A DNA stretch of 64,000 nt from Streptomyces ochraceiscleroticus (GCF_000720485.1 NZ_JOAX01000029.1:1-64000), one strand, 5' to 3'; positions 9,006 to 17,931 are shown, counted from the stretch's first letter. Notes: generated by a model from the letters alone, not told the origin. A program made the numbers and translations.

Positions 9006-9872
9006 ATGGGCATGCCAAGACTTGCTGCCGCGCTGCGCGGCCTCGCCGTCACCGCCGCCACCCTGGTCTCCGTCGCCGCCCTGCCCTCGGGGGCCGAGGC
9101 CCAGCAGCCGCACGGAACGCTGTCCTCCGCGCCGGCCGTACCGGCGAAGGGCGCCAAGGACCCCAAGGCGCCCAAGGAGTTCGTGGCGCTGCGGGATGTG
9201 GATCCGACGATCCGGCAGGAGATCCGGTACTACACGCCGCACAACTTCATGGGCGTACCGGTCACCGGTTACGAGAAGCCGATGTGCCTCCTGACGCGGG
9301 ACGCGGCGGAGGCGCTGCACCGTGCGCAGATGTCCTTCCTCAAGGAGGGCTACACGCTGAAGGTGTACGACTGCTATCGGCCGCAGCGGGCGGTGAACCA
9401 CTTCGTGGAGTGGGCCAAGGACCTGGACGACCAGCGCATGAAGGGCGAGTTCTATCCACAGGTCGACAAGTCGACGCTCTTCGAGGACGGGTACATCGCG
9501 GAGAAGTCCGGGCACAGCCGGGGCAGCACGGTGGACCTGACCCTGGCGAAGCTGCCGGCGCTGCCTACCCGCCCGTACGTGCCCGGTGAGCCGCTGCTTC
9601 CCTGCTACGGCCCGCAGGACGAGCGGTTCCCCGACAACTCGCTCGACATGGGGACCGGTTTCGACTGCTTCGACACCTTGGCGCACACCCTCGACCCGCG
9701 CATCAAGGGAGAGCAGCGGAAGAACCGGCTGCTTCTGAAGGACGGGCTGGAGAAGACCGGTTTTGTGAACTACGAGAACGAATGGTGGCACTACACCTTC
9801 CAGCCGGAGACGTTCCCCGACACCTACTTCGACTTCCCCGTCGCGCGGAAGTCGCTCGCCGGACGCCACTGA
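9006..9872 (+). CDS. Secreted VanX-like D-alanyl-D-alanine dipeptidase
   Basis: Protein of 288 residues in the VanX/M15D zinc-peptidase family, which hydrolyses D-Ala-D-Ala dipeptides. Residues 1-32 form a Sec signal peptide ending near SGAEAQ, so it acts outside the membrane. Zinc ligands are visible: His170 and Asp177 in SGHSRGSTVDLTL and His262 in ENEWWHYTF, with Glu259 as the likely catalytic base. YDCYRPQRAVNHF provides the conserved Arg. No vanH, vanA, vanR or vanS lies nearby, so a role in peptidoglycan turnover or D-Ala recycling is more likely than glycopeptide resistance. ATG 9006 or 9012 may be used; neither has a strong ribosome-binding site. Confidence 0.9.
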   Translation: MGMPRLAAALRGLAVTAATLVSVAALPSGAEAQQPHGTLSSAPAVPAKGAKDPKAPKEFVALRDVDPTIRQEIRYYTPHNFMGVPVTGYEKPMCLLTRDAAEALHRAQMSFLKEGYTLKVYDCYRPQRAVNHFVEWAKDLDDQRMKGEFYPQVDKSTLFEDGYIAEKSGHSRGSTVDLTLAKLPALPTRPYVPGEPLLPCYGPQDERFPDNSLDMGTGFDCFDTLAHTLDPRIKGEQRKNRLLLKDGLEKTGFVNYENEWWHYTFQPETFPDTYFDFPVARKSLAGRH

Positions 9873-9898
9873 CAGCCGCCGCGCGCCGGCGCTACCGT
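9869..9898 (+). promoter_or_regulatory. Candidate promoter giving a leaderless DUF962 mRNA
   Basis: CTGACA (9869-9874), an 18-nt spacer and TACCGT (9893-9898) end 6 nt before the ATG at 9905. The predicted start of transcription falls on the start codon, which fits the missing ribosome-binding site. Confidence 0.45.
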
Positions 9899-9904
9899 GC
9901 GCCC

Positions 9905-10255
9905 ATGACGACACGGGAATTCGCCACCTACGAGGACTTCTGGCCGTACTACGTCGCGATGCACTCCAAGGCCGCGACCCGGTGGGTGCACCTGACGGGC
10001 ACGCTCACGGGGCTCGCGGTCTCGGCGTACGGGCTGATACGGCGGCGCCGGAAGCTGCTGCTCGGGCTGCCGCTGATCGGTTACGGGACGGCCTGGCCCG
10101 CGCACTTCCTCATCGAGGGCAACAACCCGGCCACCTTCGGGCACCCGGCCTGGTCGCTGCGCGGTGACGCGCAGATGATCCGCATGATGCTGGCGGGCCG
10201 GGACGCCGAGCTGGACGAGATCGCCCGCAAGTGGCTCGCGGAGAACGCCCAGTAG
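9905..10255 (+). CDS. DUF962 / Mpo1-like membrane-associated protein
   Basis: Small protein of 116 residues. The pattern MHSKAATRWVHLTGT, two short hydrophobic stretches (about residues 36-48 and 54-68) and FLIEGNNPATFGHPAWSLRGD mark the DUF962/YGL010w (Mpo1-like) family. The yeast member is an iron-dependent dioxygenase acting on 2-hydroxy fatty acids; whether this one does the same is unproven. The start is fixed by the family N-terminus and by the promoter directly before it. It is 32 nt downstream of the VanX-like gene and convergent with the polyamine transporter operon. Confidence 0.8.
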   Translation: MTTREFATYEDFWPYYVAMHSKAATRWVHLTGTLTGLAVSAYGLIRRRRKLLLGLPLIGYGTAWPAHFLIEGNNPATFGHPAWSLRGDAQMIRMMLAGRDAELDEIARKWLAENAQ

Positions 10256-10280
10256 GCCCCCTCCCCGCCCTCCTACTGGG
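10248..10280. terminator. Bidirectional terminator overlapping both stop regions
   Basis: Perfect 9-bp stem CCCAGTAGG / CCTACTGGG with a 15-nt loop. The left arm contains the DUF962 stop codon and the right arm ends 2 nt before the potC stop. It is compact and probably serves both convergent genes. Confidence 0.65.
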
Positions 10281-10281
10281 T

Positions 10282-11094
10282 TCAGAGCCGCCCGCCGGCC
10301 GAGTCCGACGACAGTCGCTGGGCCACGTACACCGGGATCACCGACAGGGCGATGAGCAGGGCGGCGACGACGTTGATGACGGGGGCCTGGTTCGGGCGGG
10401 CCAGGTTCTCGTAGATCCAGATGGGCAGCGTCTTCGTGCCCGGTCCCGCGGTGAACGTGGTGACCACGATCTCGTCGAAGGAGAGCGCGAAAGCGAGCAG
10501 GGCGCCCGCGAAGAGGGCCGAGCGCAGCGCGGGCAGCGTGACATAGCGGAAGGTCTGGGCGGGGCGGGCGCCCAGGTCGGCGGATGCCTCAGCGAGCGAG
10601 GGCGCGATACGGCGCAGCCGGGCGGCGACGTTGTTGAAGACGATGACGACGCAGAAGGTCGTGTGGCCGACGATCACGGTGAACAGGCCGAAGCCGATGC
10701 CGAGCGGGTCCAGGACGGTGCGGAAGGCCGCGTTGAGCGCGATGCCGGTGACGATGCCCGGCAGCGCGATGGGCAGCACGACCAGGAACGAGACCGTCTG
10801 CCGGCCGAAGAAGCGGTGCCGGTGAACGGCGAAGGCGGCCAGTACGCCGAGGACGAGCGCGATGGCGGTGGCGGCGAGGCCGGCCTGCAGGGAGGTCCAC
10901 AGGGCGTCCCGCACGCCCTGGCTGTGTGCGGCACGCACCCACCATTCGCCGGTCAGCCCGCTGGGCGGCCAGGCGAAGGAGCGGTCGGCGTTGAAGGAGT
11001 TGAGGACGACCAGGAGCAGGGGCACGTGGACGACCGCCAACCCGGCGGCCATGAGCACGCCGAGCACGACGCGGGCGGTGCGGGTCAGATGCAC
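10282..11094 (-). CDS. potC: ABC transporter permease, spermidine/putrescine type (PotC-like)
   Basis: Inner-membrane permease of 270 residues with about six transmembrane helices, of the BPD-transport family. The EAA loop with the conserved G, EASADLGARPAQTFRYVTLPAL, contacts the ATPase PotA. The GTG start has a strong GGAGGAGG site. It is the last gene of the potA-potD-potB-potC operon on the minus strand, 123 nt after potB. The substrate is inferred from the family; other small cations or iron cannot be ruled out. Confidence 0.88.
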   Translation of the reverse strand: MHLTRTARVVLGVLMAAGLAVVHVPLLLVVLNSFNADRSFAWPPSGLTGEWWVRAAHSQGVRDALWTSLQAGLAATAIALVLGVLAAFAVHRHRFFGRQTVSFLVVLPIALPGIVTGIALNAAFRTVLDPLGIGFGLFTVIVGHTTFCVVIVFNNVAARLRRIAPSLAEASADLGARPAQTFRYVTLPALRSALFAGALLAFALSFDEIVVTTFTAGPGTKTLPIWIYENLARPNQAPVINVVAALLIALSVIPVYVAQRLSSDSAGGRL

Positions 11095-11159
11095 CTCAAA
11101 TTCCTCCTCCGAGGCGGGAACCGGGGCGTCCGGCGGCCCGTTGTCACTGTGAGTACAAG

Positions 11160-11217
11160 GTCACCACGCTGAGTACGGGACATGCTGAGCACGGGACCGC
11201 AGCACTGAGTACGGGGG
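11160..11217 (-). repeat. Short direct repeats in the potB-potC gap
   Basis: The 123-nt gap holds three imperfect copies of CTGAGTACGGGA, near 11169, 11184 and 11205, next to GTCACTGTGA / GTCACAGTGA half-sites. The function is unknown; they may slow or modulate transcription between the two permease genes. Confidence 0.5.
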
Positions 11218-12147
11218 TCACAGTGAATCCAGCGCACCCGCGCGCCGAACGGCCGCCAGGTAGCAGACGATCAGTACGACCGGTACGGCCGAGAGCGCGG
11301 CGGCCAGCGGGAGATCGAGGGTCACCTGTGACGCGATCACGTTGCCGAGCAATTGGGTGCGGCCGCCGACGATCTGGACGGTGAGGTAGTCACCGAGGCT
11401 GAGGGAGAAGGTGAAGACGGAGCCGGCGAGCAGGGCGGGACGCACGGCGGGCAGGACGACGAGGCGCAAGGTACGCCAGGCGCCGGCACCGAGGTCCGCG
11501 GATGCCTCCAGGTGCGGGGTGGGCAGCCGCTCGAGAGCGGCGAAGACGGGGAGGATCATGTACGGGAGCCAGAGGTAGGCGAGGACGAGGACGGCGGCGG
11601 GCAGGCCGTAGCCGGGGCCGGTCAGGCCGAGCGGGGCGAGTACCGCGTTGACCAGGCCGTGTTCGCCGAGCATGACGCGCCAGGCGTACGCCTTGACGAG
11701 GTAACCGGCCCACAGGGGCATGAGCACGGCCACGAGCAGGGCGCGCCGCCACCACTCCGACGCCACCCGTGCCATGAAGAAGGCCATGGGCAGGGCGAGG
11801 AGGGCGTCGATCAGGGTGACGGCGACGGCGACGCCGAGGGTGCGCAGCGTGATGGTGCCGTAGACGGGATCGGTGAAGAGGGTGCGGAAGTTGTCGGTGT
11901 TCCAGATATGGACGACGTCGGAGGTGAAGCTGTCGGTGGTCCAGAAGGCGGACAGGAGCAGCACGGCGAGCGAGCCGAGGTAGGCGAGGCCCAGCCACAG
12001 CAGGGGCGGCGTGAGCAGCGCCGCCAGCCTCAGCCGCGCTCCCGTGCGGGAGGTGCCGGAAGGCACCGAAGTCCCTGACGGCATCGAAGCAGCAGTCTCC
12101 GCAGTCGAAGCATCCGAAGTATCCGAAGGCGAAGGCACCGAGGTCAC
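11218..12147 (-). CDS. potB: ABC transporter permease, spermidine/putrescine type (PotB-like)
   Basis: Permease of 309 residues. The first 35 residues are a hydrophilic Ser/Thr/Pro-rich tail encoded by repetitive DNA, then about six transmembrane helices start at LRLAALLTPPLLWLGLAYL. The EAA motif EASADLGAGAWRTLRLVVLP is clear. It starts with GTG 10 nt after the potD stop, with GAGAGCGAG as ribosome-binding site. It pairs with PotC to form the membrane channel of the importer. Confidence 0.88.
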   Translation of the reverse strand: MTSVPSPSDTSDASTAETAASMPSGTSVPSGTSRTGARLRLAALLTPPLLWLGLAYLGSLAVLLLSAFWTTDSFTSDVVHIWNTDNFRTLFTDPVYGTITLRTLGVAVAVTLIDALLALPMAFFMARVASEWWRRALLVAVLMPLWAGYLVKAYAWRVMLGEHGLVNAVLAPLGLTGPGYGLPAAVLVLAYLWLPYMILPVFAALERLPTPHLEASADLGAGAWRTLRLVVLPAVRPALLAGSVFTFSLSLGDYLTVQIVGGRTQLLGNVIASQVTLDLPLAAALSAVPVVLIVCYLAAVRRAGALDSL

Positions 12148-12157
12148 CGGCTCGCTC

Positions 12158-13363
12158 TCAGCCCTTGATCTCCGTCCAGGCGCGTGTCCACTGGGCGTAG
12201 TCGGTGCACTGCACGTTTGTCCTGCCGTCCAGGCACTGCTTCACTGGGGTGGTCCAGAAATGCACGCGCTTGTAGTAGCTCTCGTCATCTGCGTGGTAAG
12301 TGGCGCAGTGCTGGGGGTCGGCGGTCTCCTTGCACGCCTCGGCGTTCGCGGGGGCCTCGCCGAAGTACTCGGCGACCTGGGCGTTCACCTTCGGCGAGAC
12401 GATCCAGTCGAGCCATTTGTAGGCGCAGTTAGGGTGCTGGGCCTTGGCGGCGACCATCCAGGTGTCCGACCAGCCGGTGGCGCCCTCCTTGGGCAGGACG
12501 GCCTTGACCGGGGCCTTCTCGGCCTCGGTGAGGTTGGCGATGACCTGCCAGGTGGTGCCGATGACGCTGTCGCCGCCCTTGAAGGCCGTGACTTCCTTCT
12601 GGTAGTCGCTCCAGTACTCGCCGATGCTGCCGTGCTGCTTCTTCAGAAGCGCGACGGCGGCGTCCAGTTGCTTCTGGTCCAGCGCGTAGGGGTTCTTGAT
12701 GCCCAGTTGCGGCTCGGTCTTCATCAGGTACAGCGCGGCGTCGGCGATGTAGATGGGCGAGTCGTAGGCGGTGACCTTCCCGGCGTGCTTCGGGGCGTCC
12801 TCGAAGACGGCCCGCCAGGAGTCGGGGGCCGGCTTGACCTTGTCGGTGCGGTACATGAGGAGGTTGGCGCCGCGGCCGTGCGGGATGCCGTACATCTGCC
12901 CGTCGACGGAGTTGAACGGCTGCTTCTTGAGGCCCGCGAAGATGTCCTTGTAGTTCGGGACGAGCTCGGTGTTGACGGGTGCCGCGTCGCCGGAGGCGAT
13001 CAGGCGGAGGGTGGCGTCGCCGGAGGCGGAGACCGTGTCGTACTGACCGGTCTTCATCAGCGAGACCATCTCGTCGGAGGTCCCTGCGATCTTGGTGTTG
13101 ACCTTGCAGCCGGTCTGCTTCTCGAAGGGGTGGACCCAGTCGGTCTTGGGGTCGTTGGAGCCGTCCTCGGCGTAGCCGGCCCAGGCGATGACGTTGACCT
13201 CGCCCTCGCCCTTGCCGAGCGTCTTCTTCATGGGGACGTCCGGTGCGCGGAAGCCGCCGCCCCGGTCGTCGCCGCCTCCGCTGTTTCCCCCGGAGCCGCA
13301 CCCTACGGCCAGCAGCAGGACCGTGGCCGCCGCGGCGGCCTTCCACACGTTCGTGTTGCGCAT
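12158..13363 (-). CDS. potD: Polyamine-type substrate-binding lipoprotein (PotD-like)
   Basis: Extracellular solute-binding protein of 401 residues. A lipoprotein signal ends at the lipobox LLAVGC, so Cys22 is the lipidated residue that anchors it to the outer face of the membrane. The mature part begins with a Gly/Ser-rich linker; family-1-type motifs such as VNVIAWAGYAEDGS and the WIVSPKVNAQVAEYFGEAPAN region follow. The start ATG is preceded by GGGAGAG; longer frames are not supported. It captures substrate and delivers it to PotB/PotC. Confidence 0.9.
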   Translation of the reverse strand: MRNTNVWKAAAAATVLLLAVGCGSGGNSGGGDDRGGGFRAPDVPMKKTLGKGEGEVNVIAWAGYAEDGSNDPKTDWVHPFEKQTGCKVNTKIAGTSDEMVSLMKTGQYDTVSASGDATLRLIASGDAAPVNTELVPNYKDIFAGLKKQPFNSVDGQMYGIPHGRGANLLMYRTDKVKPAPDSWRAVFEDAPKHAGKVTAYDSPIYIADAALYLMKTEPQLGIKNPYALDQKQLDAAVALLKKQHGSIGEYWSDYQKEVTAFKGGDSVIGTTWQVIANLTEAEKAPVKAVLPKEGATGWSDTWMVAAKAQHPNCAYKWLDWIVSPKVNAQVAEYFGEAPANAEACKETADPQHCATYHADDESYYKRVHFWTTPVKQCLDGRTNVQCTDYAQWTRAWTEIKG

Positions 13364-13531
13364 CCGGTTCTCTCCCGTCGCACACGGCGTCAGACACAGG
13401 CTCCGAGCGGAGCCAGTATCCGGATCAAGGCGGCGCTCCACCAGTGCGCGTCGGGACACGATCGGGTCAAGTCGCCACGCGGCGCTCGCACTTCAGGCCC
13501 GTGCGCCGGCCAGGATGGGCGGCGCGGGCCC

Positions 13532-14602
13532 TCAGCCCGGTACGGGATACGCGTCGGCGGCGTCCCAGGCGAGGCGTACGGGGGTGTCGGTGCGGGCCGG
13601 CAGGGCGGGCCCGGAGGTGTTCAGGCGGAGTACGGTCAGCCGGTCGCCGCCCTCGTCGAGGCGGACGCGGAAGCGGGTGTGCGGGCCGGCGTGGGCGATA
13701 TCGGTGATCCGGCCGGTCACCGACCGCTCCCCCGGGCCCGCCGTCTCCAGGCCGTCGTCGAGTGGCGTGATCCGTATGCGTTCGGGGCGGATGCTGTACG
13801 TGCCCGGGCGGCCGGTCAGTCGCTGTGCTGCCGCGCCGCGGACCAGGTTCGTCACCCCCACGAATCCGGCGACGAAGGCGGTGGCCGGGCGGTCGTAGAT
13901 CTCCAGGGGCGGGCCGGTCTGCGCGATGCGGCCGCCGTCGAGCACGGCGACCCGGTCGCTCATCGTCAGCGCCTCCTCCTGGTCGTGGGTGACCAGCAGG
14001 AAGGTGATGCCGGTGGTGCGCTGGATCTGTTTGAGCTCGGTCTGCATTTCCTGGCGGAGCTTGAGGTCCAGGGCGCCGAGCGGCTCGTCCAGGAGGAGCA
14101 GTCCGGGGCGGTCGACGAGGGCGCGGGCGAGGGCGACGCGCTGCCGCTGGCCGCCGGAGAGCTGTGCCGGGCGCCGGTCGCCGTAGTCCTCGAGCCGTAC
14201 GGTGGCGAGCGCCTCGCGGGCCCGGGCCCGGCGTTCGTCCTTGCGGACGCCGGCGACGCGCAGCGCATAGCCGACGTTCTGCTCGACGGTCATGTGCGGG
14301 AAGAGGGCGTAGTCCTGGAAGACGGTATGCACGTCGCGGCGGTGCGGGGGCAGGGCGGTGACGTCGCGGCCGGCCAGTTCGACGCGGCCGGAGGTGGGGC
14401 TTTCGAAGCCGGCGATGAGCCGGAGGAGGGTCGACTTGCCCGAGCCCGAGGGGCCGAGGAGGGAGAAGAACTCGCCTTCCTGGATGACGAGTTCGGCGTG
14501 GTCGACGGCGCGTACGGTGCCGAAATCCTTGGTGAGGTCGGTCAGGCGGACCGCCGTTGCGGGCGGTGCGGGCCTCGTGTCCGGCACGTTGTCCTCGGCC
14601 AT
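13532..14602 (-). CDS. potA: Polyamine-type ABC transporter ATP-binding protein (PotA-like)
   Basis: ATPase of 356 residues that powers the PotBC permease. Walker A is GPSGSGKST, the signature LSGGQRQRVALARAL, Walker B LLLLDEPLGALD, and the switch histidine lies in LLVTHDQEEAL. A C-terminal TOBE regulatory domain spans about residues 275-350. GGGGAGGAG precedes the ATG. First gene of the operon; a 168-nt gap separates it from potD. Confidence 0.93.
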   Translation of the reverse strand: MAEDNVPDTRPAPPATAVRLTDLTKDFGTVRAVDHAELVIQEGEFFSLLGPSGSGKSTLLRLIAGFESPTSGRVELAGRDVTALPPHRRDVHTVFQDYALFPHMTVEQNVGYALRVAGVRKDERRARAREALATVRLEDYGDRRPAQLSGGQRQRVALARALVDRPGLLLLDEPLGALDLKLRQEMQTELKQIQRTTGITFLLVTHDQEEALTMSDRVAVLDGGRIAQTGPPLEIYDRPATAFVAGFVGVTNLVRGAAAQRLTGRPGTYSIRPERIRITPLDDGLETAGPGERSVTGRITDIAHAGPHTRFRVRLDEGGDRLTVLRLNTSGPALPARTDTPVRLAWDAADAYPVPG

Positions 14603-14645
14603 GCGGTCTCCTCCCCGGTGGGCGGCTTGATCGCGCCGGGTGACT

Positions 14646-14660
14646 GTACCGGGGCGGTAC
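14646..14660 (-). promoter_or_regulatory. Palindrome upstream of potA
   Basis: GTACCG-ggg-CGGTAC, a perfect 6-bp dyad, lies 44 nt upstream of the potA start, in the region shared with the divergent cyclic-di-GMP gene. Possible operator; no regulator gene is adjacent. Confidence 0.35.
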
Positions 14661-14851
14661 GGCCCGCGTCACGGGCGCGGGGCGCCCCTCGGGCGGAGCC
14701 CGCCGCCGGTACCGGCCCGCCGGCCGCACAGCCCGCCGCGACCCCGTGCCGTCGCCCGCCGGGCGGCGCATTCTCCCGATGCCGTCGAAGGGTGCGTGAA
14801 CACCGCGTGAACCCTGCTGCGCAAGGGGCTGGAGGGGGGCATGCTGTCCGC

Positions 14852-16786
14852 GTGCCTGCCTGGACGGACCAGCTCCGATTCGCCTACCAGCCCGTCGTGA
14901 ACCTCACGACCGGTTCCGTCGCCGCCCTGGAGATACTCGCCCGCCCCGAGCACGGGGACGTGCTCACCCAGGCCCGCCGCTCCCCCGGCATCGACGTCGA
15001 GCTGGCCGCGCTCGCGGTGCGGCACGCCACGCAGCGCGAGACGCTGCTGCCGCTGCAGGTGAACCTCTTCGCGACCACCGCGGCGGAGGTGCCGGAGCTG
15101 ACCGCACTGCGCGCCGCGGTGCGTGCGGTGGGGCGGCGGCCGTGCGAGATCACCCTGGATCTGACCGGGCCGTACACGCATGTACCGGCCCGCGCGCTGC
15201 TGGAGGCGGTGGCGGGCCTGCGCGCCGACGGCTTCCGGATCTGCGTGGACGGGGTGGGCGACGGGGACATCCCCCTGCGGCTGTTGGGTGACCTGGCGCC
15301 GGACGTGATCAAGCTGGATGCCTCGCTCTGCACGGACCTGGACGCCCGGCCGGGGCGCGCGGCGGTGGTGCGGACGGTGCGGCAGCTCTGCGACGAGCTG
15401 GGCGGGCTGCTGGCGGTGGAGGGGGTGGAGACCGAGCGGAGTTACGCGGCGGTGCTGCGGGCCGGCGCGCAGCTCGCCCAGGGGCACCTCTTCGCGCCGC
15501 CCGCGCGCCGGCCGACGGCCGAGGTCTTCGTGCCGGCGCAGGTGCGGTCGGCGAGCCCGGTCCAGGGCCCGCCCCCGTCCGCGCCCGGGCCGAGCCCAGC
15601 CCAGAACCAGGCCCCGCCCCCCTCCTCCGCCATGCCCACCGGAGCCCAGGACGGTCCGCCCGTCCGGCAGTTTCTGCAGCCGGCCGCGTTGTTGCCGGTG
15701 ACCGCTTCGGCGGAGGAGGTGCGGCGGCGGCTCACGGGGCTGCCGGACGTCTCCGGGGTGCTGTTGGTGGACGCGAACGGCGTTCCCGTACGGGCGGTGG
15801 ACCGGGACCGGTTCCTGCTGTCGCTGTCCGGGCGGTACGGGCACGCGCTGTACGCGGACCGGCCGGCGCTGCGGCTGGGCGACCGGCCGCGTACGGTCGG
15901 CGCGGGCGCGGGCGCGTGGGAGGTGCTGGACGTCATCGCGGACGGCGATCGGGACCGTACGGGTGACGACGTGGCGGTGGTGGACGATCGGGGGCGGTGC
16001 ATCGGGGTGGTGCATCTGGCGGACATCCTGCGGGCGCTGGCGGAGAGCCGGGTGGAGGAGGCCGCGCGGCTCAACCCACTGACCCGGCTGCCGGGTTCCG
16101 ACGCCGTCAACAGCGAGGTGGACCGGCGGCTCGGGCAGGGCCGCGCCGTGGCCCTGAGCTGGCTGGACGTGGACGGGTTCAAGCAGGTCAACGACGGTGC
16201 CGGGTTCGCGGCGGGGGACGAGCTGATCCGTGCGGTGGGCGCGGCGCTGGCCCGGGCGGCGCGCGGCGACGCGGCCTGCCGGGTGGGGCACATCGGGGGC
16301 GACGACTTCCTGGTGCTGACCGATCCGGAGGGGCTGGAGGCGATCGCCGCGGCCGTACTGGACGTGCCGTGGTCGGCGGGCGGGCGTCCCGTAACGCTGT
16401 CGCTGGCGACGGTGGTGTGCCCGGCCGGCGCGGTCGCCGGGCACGCCGAAGCGGCCGCCTCGCTCGCCCCGCTCAAGAAGGCGGCGAAGGGGCTGGCCGG
16501 CGCGAGCTGGGTGCTGCGCCGGTACGGTACGCATCACCACGAGGTGCGCCGAGGCCGGATGCCCAACCCGATACCCGACCCGGCGCCCAGCCGGATGCCC
16601 AACCCGATTCCCGACCCGGCGCCCAGCCGGACACCCAGCCCGTCACCCGGCTCAGCGTCCGGCCCAACATCCAGCCCGGCGCCCGGCCCGGTGCCCAGGG
16701 CGTATGCCGGCGGCCTCGACGCCCAGGCCGTCGAGCCTCAGGCGTCCGGAGGCTCTCGCCATCGAGCCCCAGGGATCCGCCGGTGA
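14852..16786 (+). CDS. EAL-CBS-GGDEF cyclic-di-GMP signalling protein
   Basis: Protein of 644 residues with three domains in the order EAL (about 1-235), a CBS-like pair (about 285-410) and GGDEF (about 410-555). The EAL motif reads EILAR. The metal-binding DDFG is replaced by DGVG (CVDGVGDGD), so phosphodiesterase activity is doubtful. The GGDEF site reads IGGDDF, which is compatible with diguanylate cyclase activity; no RxxD inhibitory site is seen. The C-terminal 80 residues are Pro-rich and contain a tandem repeat. It starts at GTG 14852 after GGAGGGGGG; the much longer open frame upstream is antisense to the pot operon. It lacks membrane segments and should be cytoplasmic. Confidence 0.85.
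   Translation: MPAWTDQLRFAYQPVVNLTTGSVAALEILARPEHGDVLTQARRSPGIDVELAALAVRHATQRETLLPLQVNLFATTAAEVPELTALRAAVRAVGRRPCEITLDLTGPYTHVPARALLEAVAGLRADGFRICVDGVGDGDIPLRLLGDLAPDVIKLDASLCTDLDARPGRAAVVRTVRQLCDELGGLLAVEGVETERSYAAVLRAGAQLAQGHLFAPPARRPTAEVFVPAQVRSASPVQGPPPSAPGPSPAQNQAPPPSSAMPTGAQDGPPVRQFLQPAALLPVTASAEEVRRRLTGLPDVSGVLLVDANGVPVRAVDRDRFLLSLSGRYGHALYADRPALRLGDRPRTVGAGAGAWEVLDVIADGDRDRTGDDVAVVDDRGRCIGVVHLADILRALAESRVEEAARLNPLTRLPGSDAVNSEVDRRLGQGRAVALSWLDVDGFKQVNDGAGFAAGDELIRAVGAALARAARGDAACRVGHIGGDDFLVLTDPEGLEAIAAAVLDVPWSAGGRPVTLSLATVVCPAGAVAGHAEAAASLAPLKKAAKGLAGASWVLRRYGTHHHEVRRGRMPNPIPDPAPSRMPNPIPDPAPSRTPSPSPGSASGPTSSPAPGPVPRAYAGGLDAQAVEPQASGGSRHRAPGIRR
16558..16629 (+). repeat. 36-bp tandem repeat in the C-terminal coding tail
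   Basis: Two near-identical 36-bp units encode RMPNPIPDPAPS twice, followed by a degenerate third unit (RTPSPSPGSASG). They form an extended Pro-rich tail on the cyclic-di-GMP protein. Confidence 0.8.
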
Positions 16787-17160
16787 CCTCACCGGCGAGC
16801 AAAGGGGCAGGAGGGACGCGTGGTGGGTGTAGTGCGCTGAGTGGTGTCAGTCGTTGCCGTCCATGTCCTTGACGCTCCATCACGGCCGGTGAACACTTCC
16901 GGGTGTCAGTCGGCGTGCCGTACGCAGGCTTCCCCCGACCGCGTGGTGACGCCGCGCGTTCCTGTGCCCCACCGGCGCCCTGCCGTACTGACACGCTCGT
17001 CGCGGAGGCCGGGCGGGATGCGGGACAACACGGCCGTCCGCTCCGCCCTGTACGACTGCCGTGGCGCGTCCGGAAATCTGTGGCCGGGCCGTGGGAGAAG
17101 TACGCACCCTGCACGGAGGACCGGGGTCCGTTCCCCGGGCAAGGGCCCAAGGAGCCGCAG
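16787..17160 (+). promoter_or_regulatory. Upstream region of glpF with repeated GTGTCAG half-sites
   Basis: 374 nt without a gene. GGTGTCAGTCG occurs twice in direct orientation (16843-16853 and 16902-16912, 59 nt apart), and its core returns inverted as CTGACAC at 16988-16994. They may be operator half-sites for a glycerol-responsive repressor. The gylR-type IclR gene normally found here in Streptomyces is absent from this position. Confidence 0.4.
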
Positions 17161-17928
17161 ATGTATTCCAATGGGGACATATTCGTCGGTGAAGTCATCG
17201 GCACCGCGATCCTGATTCTCTTCGGCGCGGGCGTCTGCGCCGCCGTCACGCTGCACTACTCCAAAGCGAAGGCGGCCGGCTGGGTGGCCATCGCGTTCGG
17301 CTGGGGCCTCGGCGTGCTCGCCGGGGCCTACACCTCGGCGCCGCTGTCCGGCGGCCACCTCAACCCGGCCGTCACCCTCGGCTCCGCCGTCGCGGGCGGC
17401 ACGCCGTGGTCGAAGGTGCCGCTGTACATCGCGGCGCAGCTCATCGGGGCGCTCATCGGCGCGGCGCTGACATGGGGCGTGTACTACGCGCAGTTCGCGG
17501 CCAACGCGCAGGAGGACAAGGCCCAGCCGACGCTGGGGATCTTCTCCACCGGGCCGGAGATCCGCAAGCCGGTGGCGAACCTCGTCACCGAGATCATCGC
17601 GACCGTCGGCCTGGTGCTGCCCATCCTGTTCTTCGGTGAGAACAAGGGCATCGGCATCGGCCCGGTCCCCGGCACCGACGGCGGGGTCTACGGTTCGGGC
17701 ATCAACGTCCTGCTCGTCGCGCTGCTGGTGGTCGGCATCGGTCTCTCCCTCGGTGGCCCCACCGGGTACGCGATCAACCCGGCCCGTGACCTCGGCCCGC
17801 GGATCGCACACGCGCTGCTGCCCATCCCGAACAAGGGCACGTCCGACTGGAGTTACGCATGGGTGCCGGTCGTGGGCCCGCTGATCGGCGCGGTGCTCGC
17901 CGCCCTGGTGTACAACGCGGCCTTCTGA
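17161..17928 (+). CDS. glpF: Glycerol facilitator (aquaglyceroporin)
   Basis: Membrane channel of 255 residues with six transmembrane helices, letting glycerol diffuse into the cell. The two NPA boxes are GGHLNPAVT (Asn68) and [13 protein letters not shown] (Asn206); the Asp after the second box is the hallmark of glycerol-conducting members rather than water-only aquaporins. AAGGAG stands 7 nt before the ATG. glpK follows 186 nt later in the same direction. Confidence 0.95.
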   Translation: MYSNGDIFVGEVIGTAILILFGAGVCAAVTLHYSKAKAAGWVAIAFGWGLGVLAGAYTSAPLSGGHLNPAVTLGSAVAGGTPWSKVPLYIAAQLIGALIGAALTWGVYYAQFAANAQEDKAQPTLGIFSTGPEIRKPVANLVTEIIATVGLVLPILFFGENKGIGIGPVPGTDGGVYGSGINVLLVALLVVGIGLSLGGPTGYAINPARDLGPRIAHALLPIPNKGTSDWSYAWVPVVGPLIGAVLAALVYNAAF

Positions 17929-17931
17929 CCC

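Noticed and set aside
9006..9872. A glycopeptide resistance cluster.
   Set aside because: Only a VanX-like enzyme is present, it is secreted, and no vanH, vanA or vanRS genes lie nearby.
12011..14851. A plus-strand open frame of more than 900 codons that continues into the cyclic-di-GMP protein.
   Set aside because: It is antisense to potB, potD and potA, has no domain matches I recognise and shows the Val/Gly-rich bias of reverse-strand frames in GC-rich DNA. The real gene starts at GTG 14852.
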